Source: Labia minor (lineage: Eukaryota; Arthropoda; Insecta; Dermaptera; Spongiphoridae). From it: a stretch of 64,000 bases of DNA. The DNA lies in assembly GCA_963082975.1 (NCBI GenBank), contig OY720347.1:29219398-29283397 (forward strand), in the 5' to 3' direction. Below the pieces are notes generated by a model, which did no database searches, was not told where the DNA came from, and saw nothing but the letters and a program-made list of their open reading frames with translations. Positions 1 to 11,999 of this stretch are shown here, piece after piece. Position 1 is the stretch's first letter. Each line of letters starts with the position of its first letter. Both the position numbers and the translations under genes were made by a program.

Positions 1-694
1 TTCAGTTTAAATCTACAAATATAAATGTCACAAATAGGCATTTATTCTTGATATAACGTAAGAGGTAAATTTGAAAAAAAAAATTATTTTTTATTGATAA
101 TATAAAACCTATTTTTTTAAAAGGACATCACAATTAAATAATTTAATATAATATTTTAATTTAACGTTCATTATTCAAATAATTTTTTTAAATAAAGTGA
201 AATCGATTTATGGTCTTGTTTTTAATGATAAAAACAAAGAGTCTAAATATTGTCCATTTGCGGTCAAATTTATTTTTTTGCCTTTTTTTTGAATAAATGA
301 AATGTTTTTAATGCATACCGTGATACAAATTTGAAATATAAAGGAAATGCCACTTACTTTTGGAATTTGAATCGGTTAAAAAAAACTAATATTATCCAAA
401 TAACTGTGTGACATTACCCCCATCCAATTTGAAAAAATATTAATTAGTTTTTTTATCTACGATTCAAATTTCAAAAATCAATTGACTCACCCTTTATATA
501 AGGACCGGTCGTATATCGTATGAGTTTATTTTTATCTTTTTTTATTTATTTCATTTAATTATTTATCATAACAATCTTCAAACAATATTAATTCATTTTC
601 TGTTTTTAAACCTTTAAAAATAGCTTCATATTTCTTTAACAAATTTTCAAAGTTTTTTTTTTGTTTTATATAAAATTGTATTTTTGCCGAATCC
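1..694. other. AT-rich DNA, nothing recognised
   Basis: No frame, repeat end or RNA gene seen. Confidence 0.5.
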
Positions 695-1130
695 AAAATA
701 AACCGCGCCCCTCTCCCTAAAGTAGGTGTGCCCGTATTTTATTATTTATATAAAGGTCTGCAGAATCGAAGGGAGAGGGTGGACGTGTGAGTTTATTTCT
801 GGGCAGGGAGCAGTCATCAATCATTTAGTGGTGATCTAACGCCACCAACCAATTAAATCCGGAACCCGGAGGGCAGATTAAAAGAGGTGCCTATTTCCTC
901 ACTCTAGGAAACGTTCTCTGTGTCAGGGCAAATATTTTTATTTGCTCAAAATGAAAACGTTTTTCTCGAAACGAAACGTGTTCCCGAGGGTCGCGACTTC
1001 AAATCTCACCGTTCGCTCTGGGAAATCACCCTGTTTCAATATTTGTCCTTTTTTTACCCTTTTCTTGTTCCTTCTACTCTTCTTTTCTAGCAACGCGTCT
1101 AAAAAAGTCTCAGAAATGGTTTCCACTTGA
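695..1130. promoter_or_regulatory. Candidate regulatory island
   Basis: Balanced composition in AT-rich surroundings. Contains ATCAATCA (816-823; reverse TGATTGAT, a Pbx/Exd-Hox word), GTTTATTT and CCAATTAAAT. Short open frames on both strands are not convincing as genes. Confidence 0.4.
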
Positions 1131-1860
1131 CAACACGAATGACATATGTATTTGGTTGATAAGTTTCAAATGTAAATGTTTTCAAATACTAAGTACTCAA
1201 AAGATATACTCTTCAAAAAATATTAAATATAAAAAATATTTATTCATTTGGAACAATAAATTAAAAATTAATAAATTCTTTTATTTTATAATATAGTACA
1301 ATAGATTGTATATTTATTTTTAAATACATCCTGACTTATATTTAACTGTGGTTATATCGTTTTCTAGAAAGATTAATATTGTAAATAAATAATAGCAAGT
1401 ATAGTCCTTAGACATATTTATTAATAAATAATTAAATGATAAATAAATATATTAGAAATCATCAGCAGCATTAGAAATCACTGTTGACTATCTATATAAT
1501 AGTAGTCTTCAAAAATTATGTTTTTTTTTTAATTTAAAATGAATACTTTGGAAAGCTATACAACTAAATATTCGATAAAGGAAATTAATTTTTCTTATCA
1601 AATCTTGATTTATTGAAATCCCAATTTGCAAAAATCAGTGATAAGTAAAAATAAATAATTAGAGAAACTATATATTTAGGAAAAATAAAAAAAAATCTTA
1701 AAAAATAAGTCAGGATCAGCAGTACGATTTCCGTCATTATTAGATATTTTGATATTCGAATAATTTCCTATAACAAATCAAACGTGCGCGCGCGCGGATT
1801 CACAAATGCATTTCTGTCATATTTAAAATCAAAATATCTCTATCGATAAAAGGATTTAAG
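1131..1860. other. AT-rich DNA, nothing recognised
   Basis: Only homopolymer runs and a short (CG)n at about 1786-1795. Confidence 0.5.
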
Positions 1861-2480
1861 GACTTATATGTTCGAAACCTTCTTGGTCCATGGAATTTTC
1901 AGAATTCTTTGGTACAGGTACATTTCAAAAGCCTCAATTTTTTCTCGAGAAAAGCATCTAACAACCAAGCCTCACAGCCATAGAGAAGAATCGGGAAAAC
2001 AAAACACCTCAACATTCTGACTCTTAATGTGAAATTAATGTGTGAAGAATTTTCTCATATTAGTGAACGTCTTTCTTGCCTGCTTTATTCTTGATCTTAT
2101 TTCCTTTTTGCTTTCTTCAATTCTGGGTAATTTGTATACCCAGATATTTGAAGGACTCTATTTGCTTCAAATTTCGATTTTTACTTTTATTGTTGTTGTT
2201 TTAGATTTTTTTAGCAAATAGCAGCATTATTTTTGTTTTAGCTGTGCTCAGGCCATATTGTTCACTATATTCTACTAGTCTGTCCAGCATATGTTGTAGT
2301 TCTGCTTGACTCTTTGCTAGGTTCACTGAGTCGTCCACATATCGAATGTTATTTATAGGCCTACCGTTCACTTTAATTCCTCCAGTGATTCTCTGAATAT
2401 CACCTCCGAATATAGATTGAATAGAAGAGGCGATAGTATGCCTGTCTGGCTCCTCTCTTTATTTCTATTGGATCGGATGA
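1861..2480 (-). pseudogene. LINE reverse-transcriptase relic
   Basis: On the minus strand, frames interrupted by stops and shifts encode fragments of a non-LTR reverse transcriptase: an RQ/SQTGILSPLLFNLY-like block near 2440, a catalytic IRYVDDSVNLAKSQAELQ block (YVDD codons at about 2331-2342), STAKTKIMLFAKK-like and KYLGIQI-like blocks, and a C-terminal FEMYLYQRILKIPW block near 1900. Order and spacing fit the palm and C-terminal part of an RTE/L2-like LINE. Several frameshifts show it is dead. It may belong to the same family as the endonuclease fragment at 4.2 kb. Confidence 0.82.
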
Positions 2481-3182
2481 TATATAATTGATTTTTATTC
2501 CTATTTTTTAATTTTAACTTTAAATTTTTTTTTTATTTTAAAATAAAGTTTCCAACCAAATCAACTTAAGTATCATTTTTTTTCATTCATAGAAGTTTCA
2601 TAGAAATTTTTGAATTTTGCGTTTATTATAAGCTTAAAAATTAAATTTTAAGAAAATCATTTTAGTTTGATTAGTAATAAAATTCAATATTACATTATTT
2701 TAAAATTTATATTAACAAAAATAAACAAAAAATAGTTATAATACGTATATACATAGTAATATAGGAGAAAATGTGTCAAGAAACAAGCGTGGTTACCAAT
2801 GGAATGACGAATGGTTGTGAAAACTGATTTTTTTAATTTTCAAGGCATTTCCCCTAAACAAATGTTAAATTTTGTTTTAAAAATTTTAAAATCATTCCCA
2901 GGTATTGAGAAAATACATTGCCTTCCTTATCTCAGTGAATTTCCAATTGGCAAACATCCTGCTGTTTTGCCTACCAATACCGGTTATAATTAAATATAGA
3001 GTTCTTACACTTATAAAGAGTATTAGAAGAATTAATTAAAATTAAATTAATTCAAATAATATTTGTTTATAATGAAATGAAAATACGTTTCGATTGGATG
3101 AAAGAATAAAATCTGTGAGAAAACAATTCTCTAGTTATCTTTCTAGTTTTCGATCAAAATACAAAACAAACACTCGTTTATA
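2481..3182. other. AT-rich DNA with a weak 60-codon frame
   Basis: The plus frame 2811-2993 is slightly less AT-rich and follows a short MCQETSVVTNG frame at 2771, but it has no family signature; perhaps a scrap of a mobile element. Confidence 0.35.
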
Positions 3183-3556
3183 ATAAGTTGACCTGTGGCC
3201 AGGTCCGAACCGACCGACGGTTTGAAATAAATTAATTTCCAGCTACAGAAATAATTTCAAATAATTTTCATATATCTATTAATGTAATAAAAAACAGATA
3301 TGGATGCACCAAAAGTTGATCAATTCATCCCACTGATGCATTAAGTAAATATACCAAATTTCATCAAAATGGGTTGAGCCGTTCAGGCTGTACACATCTA
3401 TACGGACGGACAGACAGACGGACGGACGGACAGACATCATGCTAAAAATACTTTTTTCTGTTTAGAAAATGCATGATTCGTGGAGATATGTAAAAATCTC
3501 CATGTGTGAAATTTGGTGTGAAAACAATACCTCCCTTACTATCGTCGGTCGGTAAA
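3183..3556 (+). mobile_element. Dispersed element family R1, copy 1 (internally deleted)
   Basis: Starts ATAAGTTGACCTGTGGCC (hairpin GACCTG/CAGGTC) followed by ACCGACCGACGG and ends CGTCGGTCGGTAAAAA, an 11-bp inverted pair ACCGACCGACG. It contains a (GGAC)n tract. Compared with the copies at 37.8 and 55.8 kb it lacks the central ~230-270 bp, with a short GGAT-like homology at the breakpoint. There is no ORF. The family type is uncertain (non-autonomous DNA element or LINE/SINE tail). Confidence 0.8.
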
Positions 3557-4162
3557 AATATTTACTGGCACACAGAATCATTATTATGTTCTTTCATGCA
3601 TATATTATATTTCATATCGAATAAACCAAATTTTAATAATCAAAAATATAATTCAGATCTAATTTTGTTATTAATTTAATAATATTCTTATTAAATAAAA
3701 ATATAATATATACTCGTATTAGGAGTCAACATCATTTCTAAGTTGGATGTATTCAAATATAATTTGATAATATAAATTATAAATATATAACTTAAACTTA
3801 TATAATGAACAAGGTATGTCTAAAGTTGTCGATAATTTTGAATGTTTCATTAGGTAAAATTAAATATTTTACATTGAATATAATTAATAAAATAGAGAAA
3901 CTAAATTCGAATTCTCTAAGTTTTACAATTTAATTAAAGATTGTATTATTTCATTATACAAATTTACTACATAGTTTATAGATAATTGTATGCGGATACT
4001 TTATTTGGCACCCATCTTTCAGTATAAATATTTTTCGAAACCTAAAATGTAAATTATTATCATACCATTTAATACATGCAATACTGATTCTATTTTTTCA
4101 AATAATCTTTGTTATCATTTCTAAAAAATTAAAAAAAAATAATTATATTTATATATAATATA

Positions 4163-4525
4163 ATCAGCTCCAGGAACTGACAAGCCCTGGTTCTACAAAG
4201 CCTGCTCCGGCAGGATAACCTCAAAACAAGCAACCATGAATCGTGATAGAATATCCAGATAATTGCTCTTCAAGAGACAAGATTCACGGATGGAAAATAC
4301 AATGGACTATAAGAACTATCGCATATTCAAGAGCAAGACGGCCAAGCGAATTGGAAGAGGTTTACCACTTCTGGGCGTGGCGTTCATTGTGAACAAGAAG
4401 ATCATCGATTCAATATTAGAAGTCAATGCCATCAGCAATCGCATCATGACCATGAGGATGCGATGCGCTTCTAAAAATTTATGGGAGCTTTGCGTGATCC
4501 AAGACGGTGCATACGCAATTAATAA
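4163..4525 (+). pseudogene. LINE endonuclease-domain relic
   Basis: Reads as the N-terminal part of a LINE apurinic-type endonuclease. An eroded TWNVRTLN-like start with PGSTKPACSGR lies near 4170-4200, then an interrupted region, then RGLPLLGVAFIVNKKIIDSI (the conserved GVAFIVNKK segment) and ISNRIMTMRMR. A stop at 4261 separates the blocks, and the homology ends in a TAATAATAA tract near 4524. The RT half is absent, so this is an internal fragment and nonfunctional. Confidence 0.75.
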
Positions 4526-4559
4526 TAATATTAATAATAATATATTTCTTTAGCGAAAA

Positions 4560-6164
4560 AAATCAAATAATATGTATTTCTTTTCTTTTTATATAAATTA
4601 ATTATAACGTTTCGAAATCTGTCCTTCTTCAAAGATAATAAATTTGAACAGAATTGAAATATTCTTAATAGACATAAAATTAAAAAAAAAAATTATCTTC
4701 AAAATAAAAATATTACGAAATTATTAAAATTGTATCTTTCAAACATTAAATTAATTCTAAGTATGTATTAAAAAAAACAAATATATATTTTTTATATTTA
4801 TTAATATAAAATAAAAGTATTGTCGATAGTTTAGTTATTATACTAAAAGCTTTCAATGACGATTTGTTGATTTTAATGAGTTCCCAGGTAGTCAACGGAC
4901 TTAGAACTGATTGCTAATTTATGTCCAACCAATTGAACTTATGGATAATTAATCAACTATAAAATCAATAAAATATTCATTCTAGAAATAAATGATCAAA
5001 TGAACTTATCCGTACTATGATTATGTAATTATGTTATAATTACATATAACACCAAATGATTTATCACTTTTTCATGGTAATTATTATACATTAAATTGTG
5101 GACGATTAAAATACATATATGTTTTTGGATAAAATTTTCAGTAGATATATATATGGTGTTAATATTGAAAAAAATTAATATATATAAACTGAATTTTTTT
5201 TAAATAATACATTTTATAAATTAATATAATAATATAGAACATTTGCAATTTTTTCCTAAAATATTATTAAGAAAATTTTAAAGAGAATTAAAGAAAATAA
5301 ATTTATTGATTTTTTAATTTAGTATTTTTAAAACCAAAATCAAATATATAGTATTGATCTATATATATATCTTTAAATAAAAATTTCAACATAAAAAAAA
5401 ATATTCAAATTATTCTCTCCTTTTATTCTTTTAATCAAATATTTTTAGTAGTAGTTGTCTAACAATATAATGGTGTTACGAATTTATCACTTGAATATTA
5501 AGTTTAAAATAAAAGGACAACGATTTATGTTAAAATCACTAAACTGATTATGATCAATGATTTCTTAACAAACAAAATAGGAAAATTCCAATGTTGTAGT
5601 ACAAACCTAACAACATTTTATATTTATAAACATTCAATATAAATTGTTGTATATAATATTTTTTTATTTATTTAATTATTTTAATAAAAACCTTATGAAA
5701 ATGTAATTAAAAACATGTAAATTCAATAAAAATTTGTTTTATATTTAAATATATATATATAATTGAGAAAATACTTTAAATAATAAGTATAAGTATTAGT
5801 TTAATAAAAATAATTATCGTGAAGCTTTAACCCTTCTTTTCATATAAAATTACTTAAATTTAAACCATTAATATTTAAAAATGTTCATATAAATGTATAA
5901 ATTATTGGAAATACAAGTACAATATGAATTTGCATATTATTTAGTGGGATCATAAAAATTACATTGAAAAATAGTTTTTTATATTTCTTATTTCATTATT
6001 TCTCTAGTTCTTTGGAACTATAAAGTTCTTGACCACGGTATAAGATTTAAATAAATATTATTTTAAAATAATATTCTATAAGTATTTTATTTGATAAAGA
6101 GCTTTACGATATATATTTGATACTTCTGACATTTATATAATACATTCTATCGTCTAAGCGGGGT
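4560..6164. other. AT-rich DNA, nothing recognised
   Basis: Microsatellite-like AT tracts only. The same is true of 3557-4160 and 6321-7404. Confidence 0.5.
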
Positions 6165-6320
6165 AGAGTTGTATGATCTGTTTAGCTGATCTTTGTTATG
6201 AAGGCTGAGTGGACTTCGTTCATATAGAATCCAGCTAGAGAGAAATTCCTTTGCCAGGCTTGGGACTTTAACCGTGTACCAGAATGTTGAGAGTCAAGCG
6301 TATTGCCCCTCCACCTGGAA
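6165..6320 (-). mobile_element. tRNA-derived SINE (family S1) copy
   Basis: On the minus strand: GACTCTCAACATTCTGG, a B-box-like GGTTAAAGTCCC, AGCCTGGCAAAGGAATTTCT, CTAGCTGGATTCTAT and a decayed body. It matches the better copies at 40.0, 52.3 and 60.9 kb. Confidence 0.72.
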
Positions 6321-7404
6321 TTATTTTTATTTCTCTCAGGATAGAATATTGACATTATATACTTACATAATATGCATGCATACTACTTCTAAACAGGTAT
6401 TCCTTATAATTTATACTATATTCAAAGAATAATCTAGTGATTTAAGAAGATATGAAAGTTTCCTCCCCTCCATTTGATTATTTTCTAATGCTTTGTTCTT
6501 TAATTCATTCTTTTCAAATATGTTCCAGTTATATATATATATATATATATATATATACGAATTTTTATTGAATCAATTGAAAACATTATTTTTAAGTATC
6601 TTGGAAAAAATGAATATTTAATGATGTAAGAAAATATTTGACGAAAAAGAGTAGTTAAAAAAATGTAGAGAAATTATTACAAGCGTTCTTCTTAATAAAA
6701 TGGTTTATTTTCAAATTACAACCTACTTTAATTAAAATCTAATATCTTTTTATCGGCTTGATAAATTGATCTCATTTAAAACAAAGTGGATGAAAAACAA
6801 ATGGACCTATCTTTAAACTCAATAGGTAGAGATATTTTATATTTTCACAGAAACCGGATTAATTAAATCCATTCTTCTTTTCAGATTCCAATATATATCT
6901 ACCACAGAAGAATAATTAATTGATTGGATAATTTTCTTATATAATATATATATATATGATTTATATTATTAACTTTAGATCTATTAATAATAAATAAATT
7001 AATAAATAAAAATATTACAATTTTGAATTTTTTTTTAAATCTTATATTAGTATAGAAATAACTCTTAATGTTTCTTGAATTCTAAAACTCTGAAAGTTAT
7101 GCAGTAAATATAATATTATATATAGATTTAATACTTAGTAAGTATAATCCAGTTACCCCATGCCTCTGCCATTTAGATATTGAAGTTAATTAATTTCAAT
7201 AATTTAACATATAATAATATATATATATATATAATGAATTATTTTATCCTTATTATATTATTATAATATGACACTGAAACGTAACCAAAACCACAAATAG
7301 AGGAACATGAAATATATAAATTAATTAATATACAATTAAATAATTAAAAAAACTCTCTAACTTTTGTACATTCTATGCAAGTATGTAGGTTATATTAATT
7401 AGGT

Positions 7405-7535
7405 GAACTATATGATCTTAAGTGCGGCTCCTATAATCCTTTAATTTGATTTTCTTGAACAGAGGCGCTACTTTTTAATGTTAAGCTTTCCAATTTTGAT
7501 TCCGGAGACTGGGCTGACTCTGCTTATTCTCATAA
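7405..7535 (-). mobile_element. SINE S1 body fragment
   Basis: Minus strand: GAGTCAGCCCAGTCTCCGGA, ATCAAAATTGGAAAGCTTAA, AAAGTAGCGCCTCTGTTCAA, GAAAATCAAATTAAAGG. This is the central S1 body without the tRNA-like head. Confidence 0.7.
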
Positions 7536-9180
7536 TCCCTAAATAGATAAATATTCTAATTTAAAAGAAAAATTAATTAGTTAATTGATTGAAGTGGTTT
7601 AATGCGGCTAAAATGAACACACAATATTAAGAAAAATTGTTATACAATATAATTAAGCGATGTATAATCATAATTTATGTATATCTAATATTTATTTATA
7701 TTTAACTATTTTAGCCAATTTCGAATTCTGACCCATATTATAATTTAAATAAATAAATAAATAAATAAATAGAAAAATGAGAAATAAATAAATAGAAAAA
7801 TGGAAATAAAAAACAAATATGAAATATTGCTCCTCAGAAATATTTGAAGAATATTTTTTTCGTTTCTTTCTTTATTTGGAGTCGTTTATTTTTCAATGAG
7901 AATTGATGAAGGACACAACTTACTTCTTTTGCCATATAAATAAAATTACTGGCATGAAGATGATGCAATTTCTCTCTTTGTAGAGACCTATTTGTATTTG
8001 TATTTCAAAAGCCATTTAAAAAAATAAATAAATAAATATAACATGATGATAATAATAATGGTACAAATGAGCTCTCATAATTGATTTAAAGATTAGATAT
8101 TTATTTTCTTGTCGAGGGTTTTTATATTCTCTTTTCTCTTCATCCTTTTTAATTCTATCTCTTGATCGGGATAAATTTCTTGTTATAAAGTTAAGGATCA
8201 ATCCCGGGGCTATCTTTCTAAAAAACAAGCAAATAATATTTGTTCTCATTCGACATCGTTTTGCAGCAAACCCCGTCCGCTTGATCAAGGACTGGAATCA
8301 AAGTTGCTTTGTCTGGAGGCGGTCCATATTGCGGTGCTCTTCCTCGAGGGCAGCCTAAAAGGGAAGGAAGGTATCGGGGGAGCCTCCAAGCCACCACCAC
8401 AATGCGCTCGCCGACTCCATCGGCTTTAGTTTTCTCATTTTCTCGTCACGGTCCTTCTCTTTCTCTGTTTGGGAAAGTGTGCGCGTGTTGGTCTGTGTGC
8501 AATGTGTATGTGACTATGGGCAACTGGGGCTAAGACCCCCCGCGCAAAAATTGGCTTTTATTGGCTCGGCGGGATTCCATAGGGAGGCAGCGACGTCGAC
8601 CTCCCCCCCTCCTCTATTTCACCCATCCCACCTATCCCACCCACACGCCCTCTCTCCCACTCATCCCACTGAACGAAGGCTCCGAGCTCTGCTTGAAATT
8701 AAGCGCGTTACCCAACCCAAATCACACATTCCCATGTCTTTTATTTATTTCGACTTTTTTTTTTAAATTAGCTAAGCGGTTTTAAATTTGACAATTTCAA
8801 GAGGGTGCAATTTAATTGGATTTAATTTTAAAGAGAGAGAAGTTTAAGATTAGGGGTAAAAAACATGATTCTATCTTTTTGGCAGTTTTATTTTAAACGT
8901 GATTTAAAAAAAAAAACAAATTTCAACATGTTTGTGTTTTACTCTTAATATAAAATGACAAAAATAGATTTTTTTTTAGATAACAAAATATATATGAACG
9001 AATAAACATATAGGTTTGAAATAAAAAAAAACAAATAATAGACTAAAGTGGATTAAATCAGTCTTTTTTTTATGCAAATACCAATGAACAAAATACAAAA
9101 ATAATTGCATTTTAAAGTGTAAGCGATTCATTCCAATCCTCTTTTAAATATTTAATATTTTAATACAGAATATTAAGAAA
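7536..9180. other. AT-rich flanks of the 8.2-8.7 kb island
   Basis: An AAAT tract at 7749 and a perfect octamer ATGCAAAT at about 9072. Apart from the island itself, nothing coding. Confidence 0.4.
8216..8745. promoter_or_regulatory. GC-rich island with CCAAT pair
   Basis: The most GC-rich block of the left half, with many CpGs. ATTGGCTTTTATTGGCT (two inverted CCAAT boxes) is followed by GGCGGGATTCC (E2F-like) near 8551-8578, then a C-rich tract. Three overlapping short frames exist but show no family or splice pattern. A promoter or conserved enhancer is the reading I favour. Confidence 0.45.
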
Positions 9181-9194
9181 ACAAAAACATTTCT
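9181..9194. repeat. Left target-site duplication of the Penelope dimer
   Basis: ACAAAAACATTTCT is repeated exactly at 14875-14888 and flanks the whole inverted dimer rather than either unit alone. Confidence 0.93.
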
Positions 9195-9333
9195 AATTAT
9201 TAAGAGAATTTTTATTAAAAGACCACATTATTTGTATAAAATTATTTATTAAATTAAAATAATTGTACAACGTTTCAACTGCTTATTCTGCAGTCGTTTT
9301 CAAGTAACCGTACGCTTGCTCCGATTCAAGCGG
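9195..9333 (-). repeat. 3' pseudo-LTR of left Penelope unit
   Basis: Direct repeat (minus strand) of 11924-12062. Immediately upstream on the minus strand lie a TATA box (9361-9368) and initiator (9333-9338) directed outward, into left-flanking DNA. Confidence 0.88.
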
Positions 9334-9368
9334 ACTGATGCATGTCGGGACACGTCACCTCTTATATA
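9305..9368 (-). promoter_or_regulatory. Mirror core promoter in left Penelope terminal repeat
   Basis: Inverted copy of 14671-14734: TATA at 9361-9368, initiator at 9333-9338, DPE at 9305-9309. It would fire leftward into flanking DNA. Confidence 0.68.
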
Positions 9369-9584
9369 GGCAGTGATATTGGCGCCAATTTTTGGCTCCA
9401 ATTTTTACCGCCAATTCTTAATCTCAACATGAAGTCAGCAGCAATTGTCAAAGCAAGCGTTTACAATCAAGAAGTATGATAGTGCATTATGTCTCTAAAA
9501 TGAAGATACTAAATTATTTCCATAATCAAGATATATACACAAATACACATTAGATTAATTATATTTAATTTAATTTGACAAATT

Positions 9585-11999
9585 TTACTCATCCAACACT
9601 ATGTTCCACATCTTATTAAGTCTATATCCATCCTCTTTGTTAATATTATTGGGATGATTATCAATTTCTATAGATTCTTTTATTTTTCTTTTCCACCAAT
9701 TATTTTCAATATGAAGTGTTTCTACATTATCTAAATTTATTTTATGTCCTGTTGTTAAGGCATGTTCTGCAATTGCTGATTGATTTGGATGTTTCAATCT
9801 AATGGCTCTCTCATGTTCAGACAGTCTTGTAGAAATCTTTCTACTTGTTTCACCAATGTATACTTTTTTGCATTCACAAGTTACCTTATAAACTCCATTA
9901 TTTTCGTTTTTAATTTTGTCTTTTATATTTGAGGTGAGAGAAGACATTTGTTTATGAGGTTTATATGTTACTCTGATGTTGTGTTTCCTCAATTTTGACG
10001 CTATTTTTTCTGTTGTTCCTTTTATATAAGGTAATGTTATTTGTGATCTGTATATTGGTTTTTCATTTTCATTTTTGATTTCTGTCTTTTTTGTTTTACT
10101 GAATTTCCTAATTTCATATTCCGAGAAACCATTGTTTATGAAAGCTTCCTTCAATCGTTGTTTTTCTTTTTTAATGTTTTCATTTGAGCATATCTCTTCG
10201 GCTCTTTTGTGCAGTGTTTTTATCACTCCATATTTTTGTGATGGATGGTGGTGGGAATCTGCGTGGATATATCTGTTGGTGTGAGTTGTTTTCCTGAAAA
10301 TATCAAACCTTAATCTATTCTGTTTCTTTTTAATTAATACATCAAGAAACGGTAACTCTTCATTTATTTCCCATTCAACGCTTAGTTTTATATTTTTATG
10401 TAAATTATTTGCTGCTTCTACAAATTTAACTAAAGAATCCTTACCATGAGGCCAAATCATCAAAATATCATCCACATATCTAAGAAACAGTTTTGGTTTC
10501 TTTATTGCATTATTGACCAATTTTGATTCAAATTCTTCCATGAATATGTTAGCGAATACTGGGCTTAGTGGACTACCCATAGCACATCCTTCTTTTTGCT
10601 TATAAATCTTTTTATCATAAATAAAGTATGTAGATTTTTGGCAAAATTCTATTAATTCGAGAGTATTTTTATCTAATGTAATGTTTGATTTTATAATCTC
10701 AATGGTCTCGTCAATAGGAACATTTGTGTACAAGGAGTCCACATCCAGACTCACCAATATATCATTTTTTGTAATTTCTACTTTTGATAACATTTCTACT
10801 AAGTGGGTGGAATTTTTAACGTATGAAAAATTAGTACCTGTAAATGGTTTTAACAAATGTGCTAGATATTTTGATGAGTTGTAAGTCACTGAATTGATTT
10901 GACTAACTATTGGTCTTAAAGGTTTGTTGGTTTTATGGATTTTGGGATTACCGTATATTTTTGGTATTTGTGGATCTTTCGGTTTTAATTTATCTTTATC
11001 TTTTTCCTCAATAGGTAGATTCTTTATTATTGATTTTAGTTTTCTACAGAATTTATCCGTTGGATCTTTTTTCTGTATTTCGTAGGTAGAAGAATTCAAA
11101 ATATTTTCCATTTTTTGTTTATAATCCGCTGTATTCATTACAACAGTGGCGTTACCTTTGTCGGCAGGGATAATCTTTAGAGAGTCATCGTTTCTAATTT
11201 CCTTCAGAGCACGCATCTCAGATTTGGTCAAATTTGGTTTGGGTGGTTTAGCATTTTTCAGTATGTTAATCGTATCAAATCTAATTTCCTCTGCAATGTT
11301 GTTTGGTAAGTTATATAAGGATGATTCAATTGAACTAACTATCTCAATTTTTGGAATTTTATTCGGTGCTATGGAGAACTTTGGTCCTTTTGCTAACACT
11401 GAGATGGTATTTTTGTCAAGACTTTTATTTGATAGATTGACTACTAATTTGTTATTATCAAAATTCTGAATAGATGTTTTAGTCTTATTGAATGAAAGTT
11501 TATCAAATTTTGATTTTTGAATATCGGTTTGTTTTTTATGTGTAAATTTAAAGTGTGTCTGGGATACGTGCTGCAAATAAGAAATTTCTTCCTGGGTTAA
11601 AACAGATTTTAGATTATTATATACATTGAATAAATCAGTGTCCAATGTAAACAAAACTTGCCTGATATTTGTGATGCGTTCTCGTAACAGAGCCAAACTA
11701 GCATTATTATATATGGTAGTCGCTCTTTTTGTGTATACAACTCGCTTAATATAAAAGCCTTTTGGTATAATATCTTGATCACGACATCTTTTTAAGAAAT
11801 TCAAAGAACTTAATAATTTTGCTTTTTTAACAATTAATCCATCATAACTCCTTACCTGCTTTTGAATTTTTAGGTTATATTTCTCATAAATGTATTTATT
11901 AAAGCTTTTGTGGTTATTTTGATAATTATTAAGAGAATTTTTATTAAAAGACCACATTATTTGTATAAAATTATTTATTAAATTAAAATAATTGTACAA
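9585..11999 (-). CDS. Penelope-like reverse transcriptase / GIY-YIG endonuclease (left unit)
   Basis: Intact ORF for the single polyprotein of a Penelope-like element, which copies its RNA into DNA at a nicked chromosomal target. Residue numbers use the MWSF methionine at 11957 as 1; the frame opens 14 residues earlier at 11999, but the MWSF start is shared with the other copy and preferred. The N-terminal Penelope region (about 25-70) has the FLKRCRDQDIIPKG pattern. RT landmarks are PADKG (264-268), YGNPKIHK (335-342), LDVDSLYTNVP (404-414), GCAMGSPLSP (457-466), catalytic YVDD (494-497) and ELPFLDVLI (534-542). The GIY-YIG domain begins at GVYKVTC (688) and KVYIGET (698-704); R711 and E761 are the likely Arg and Glu catalytic residues. 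No stop or frameshift is present and full length suggests activity. The unit's own 5' end lacks the TATA promoter. Confidence 0.95.
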   Translation of the reverse strand: MYNYFNLINNFIQIMWSFNKNSLNNYQNNHKSFNKYIYEKYNLKIQKQVRSYDGLIVKKAKLLSSLNFLKRCRDQDIIPKGFYIKRVVYTKRATTIYNNASLALLRERITNIRQVLFTLDTDLFNVYNNLKSVLTQEEISYLQHVSQTHFKFTHKKQTDIQKSKFDKLSFNKTKTSIQNFDNNKLVVNLSNKSLDKNTISVLAKGPKFSIAPNKIPKIEIVSSIESSLYNLPNNIAEEIRFDTINILKNAKPPKPNLTKSEMRALKEIRNDDSLKIIPADKGNATVVMNTADYKQKMENILNSSTYEIQKKDPTDKFCRKLKSIIKNLPIEEKDKDKLKPKDPQIPKIYGNPKIHKTNKPLRPIVSQINSVTYNSSKYLAHLLKPFTGTNFSYVKNSTHLVEMLSKVEITKNDILVSLDVDSLYTNVPIDETIEIIKSNITLDKNTLELIEFCQKSTYFIYDKKIYKQKEGCAMGSPLSPVFANIFMEEFESKLVNNAIKKPKLFLRYVDDILMIWPHGKDSLVKFVEAANNLHKNIKLSVEWEINEELPFLDVLIKKKQNRLRFDIFRKTTHTNRYIHADSHHHPSQKYGVIKTLHKRAEEICSNENIKKEKQRLKEAFINNGFSEYEIRKFSKTKKTEIKNENEKPIYRSQITLPYIKGTTEKIASKLRKHNIRVTYKPHKQMSSLTSNIKDKIKNENNGVYKVTCECKKVYIGETSRKISTRLSEHERAIRLKHPNQSAIAEHALTTGHKINLDNVETLHIENNWWKRKIKESIEIDNHPNNINKEDGYRLNKMWNIVLDE

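Noticed and set aside
938..1130. Mirror frames of 62 codons on both strands
   Set aside because: Opposite-strand frames over the same stretch with low-complexity Phe/Lys runs; no family signature.
2811..2993. 60-codon frame with slightly protein-like composition
   Set aside because: No recognised family, no convincing splice donor; at most a mobile-element scrap.
8309..8785. Three overlapping plus-strand frames in the GC-rich island
   Set aside because: No domain, splice pattern or codon bias; GC-rich and repetitive CCCAC-type content opens frames by chance.
10075..11469. Open frames on the plus strand at 10075-10284, 10681-10884 and 11146-11469, and their mirrors at 12570-13964
   Set aside because: They lie wholly antisense to the Penelope RT ORF and are mirrored exactly in the second copy; shadows of the real gene.
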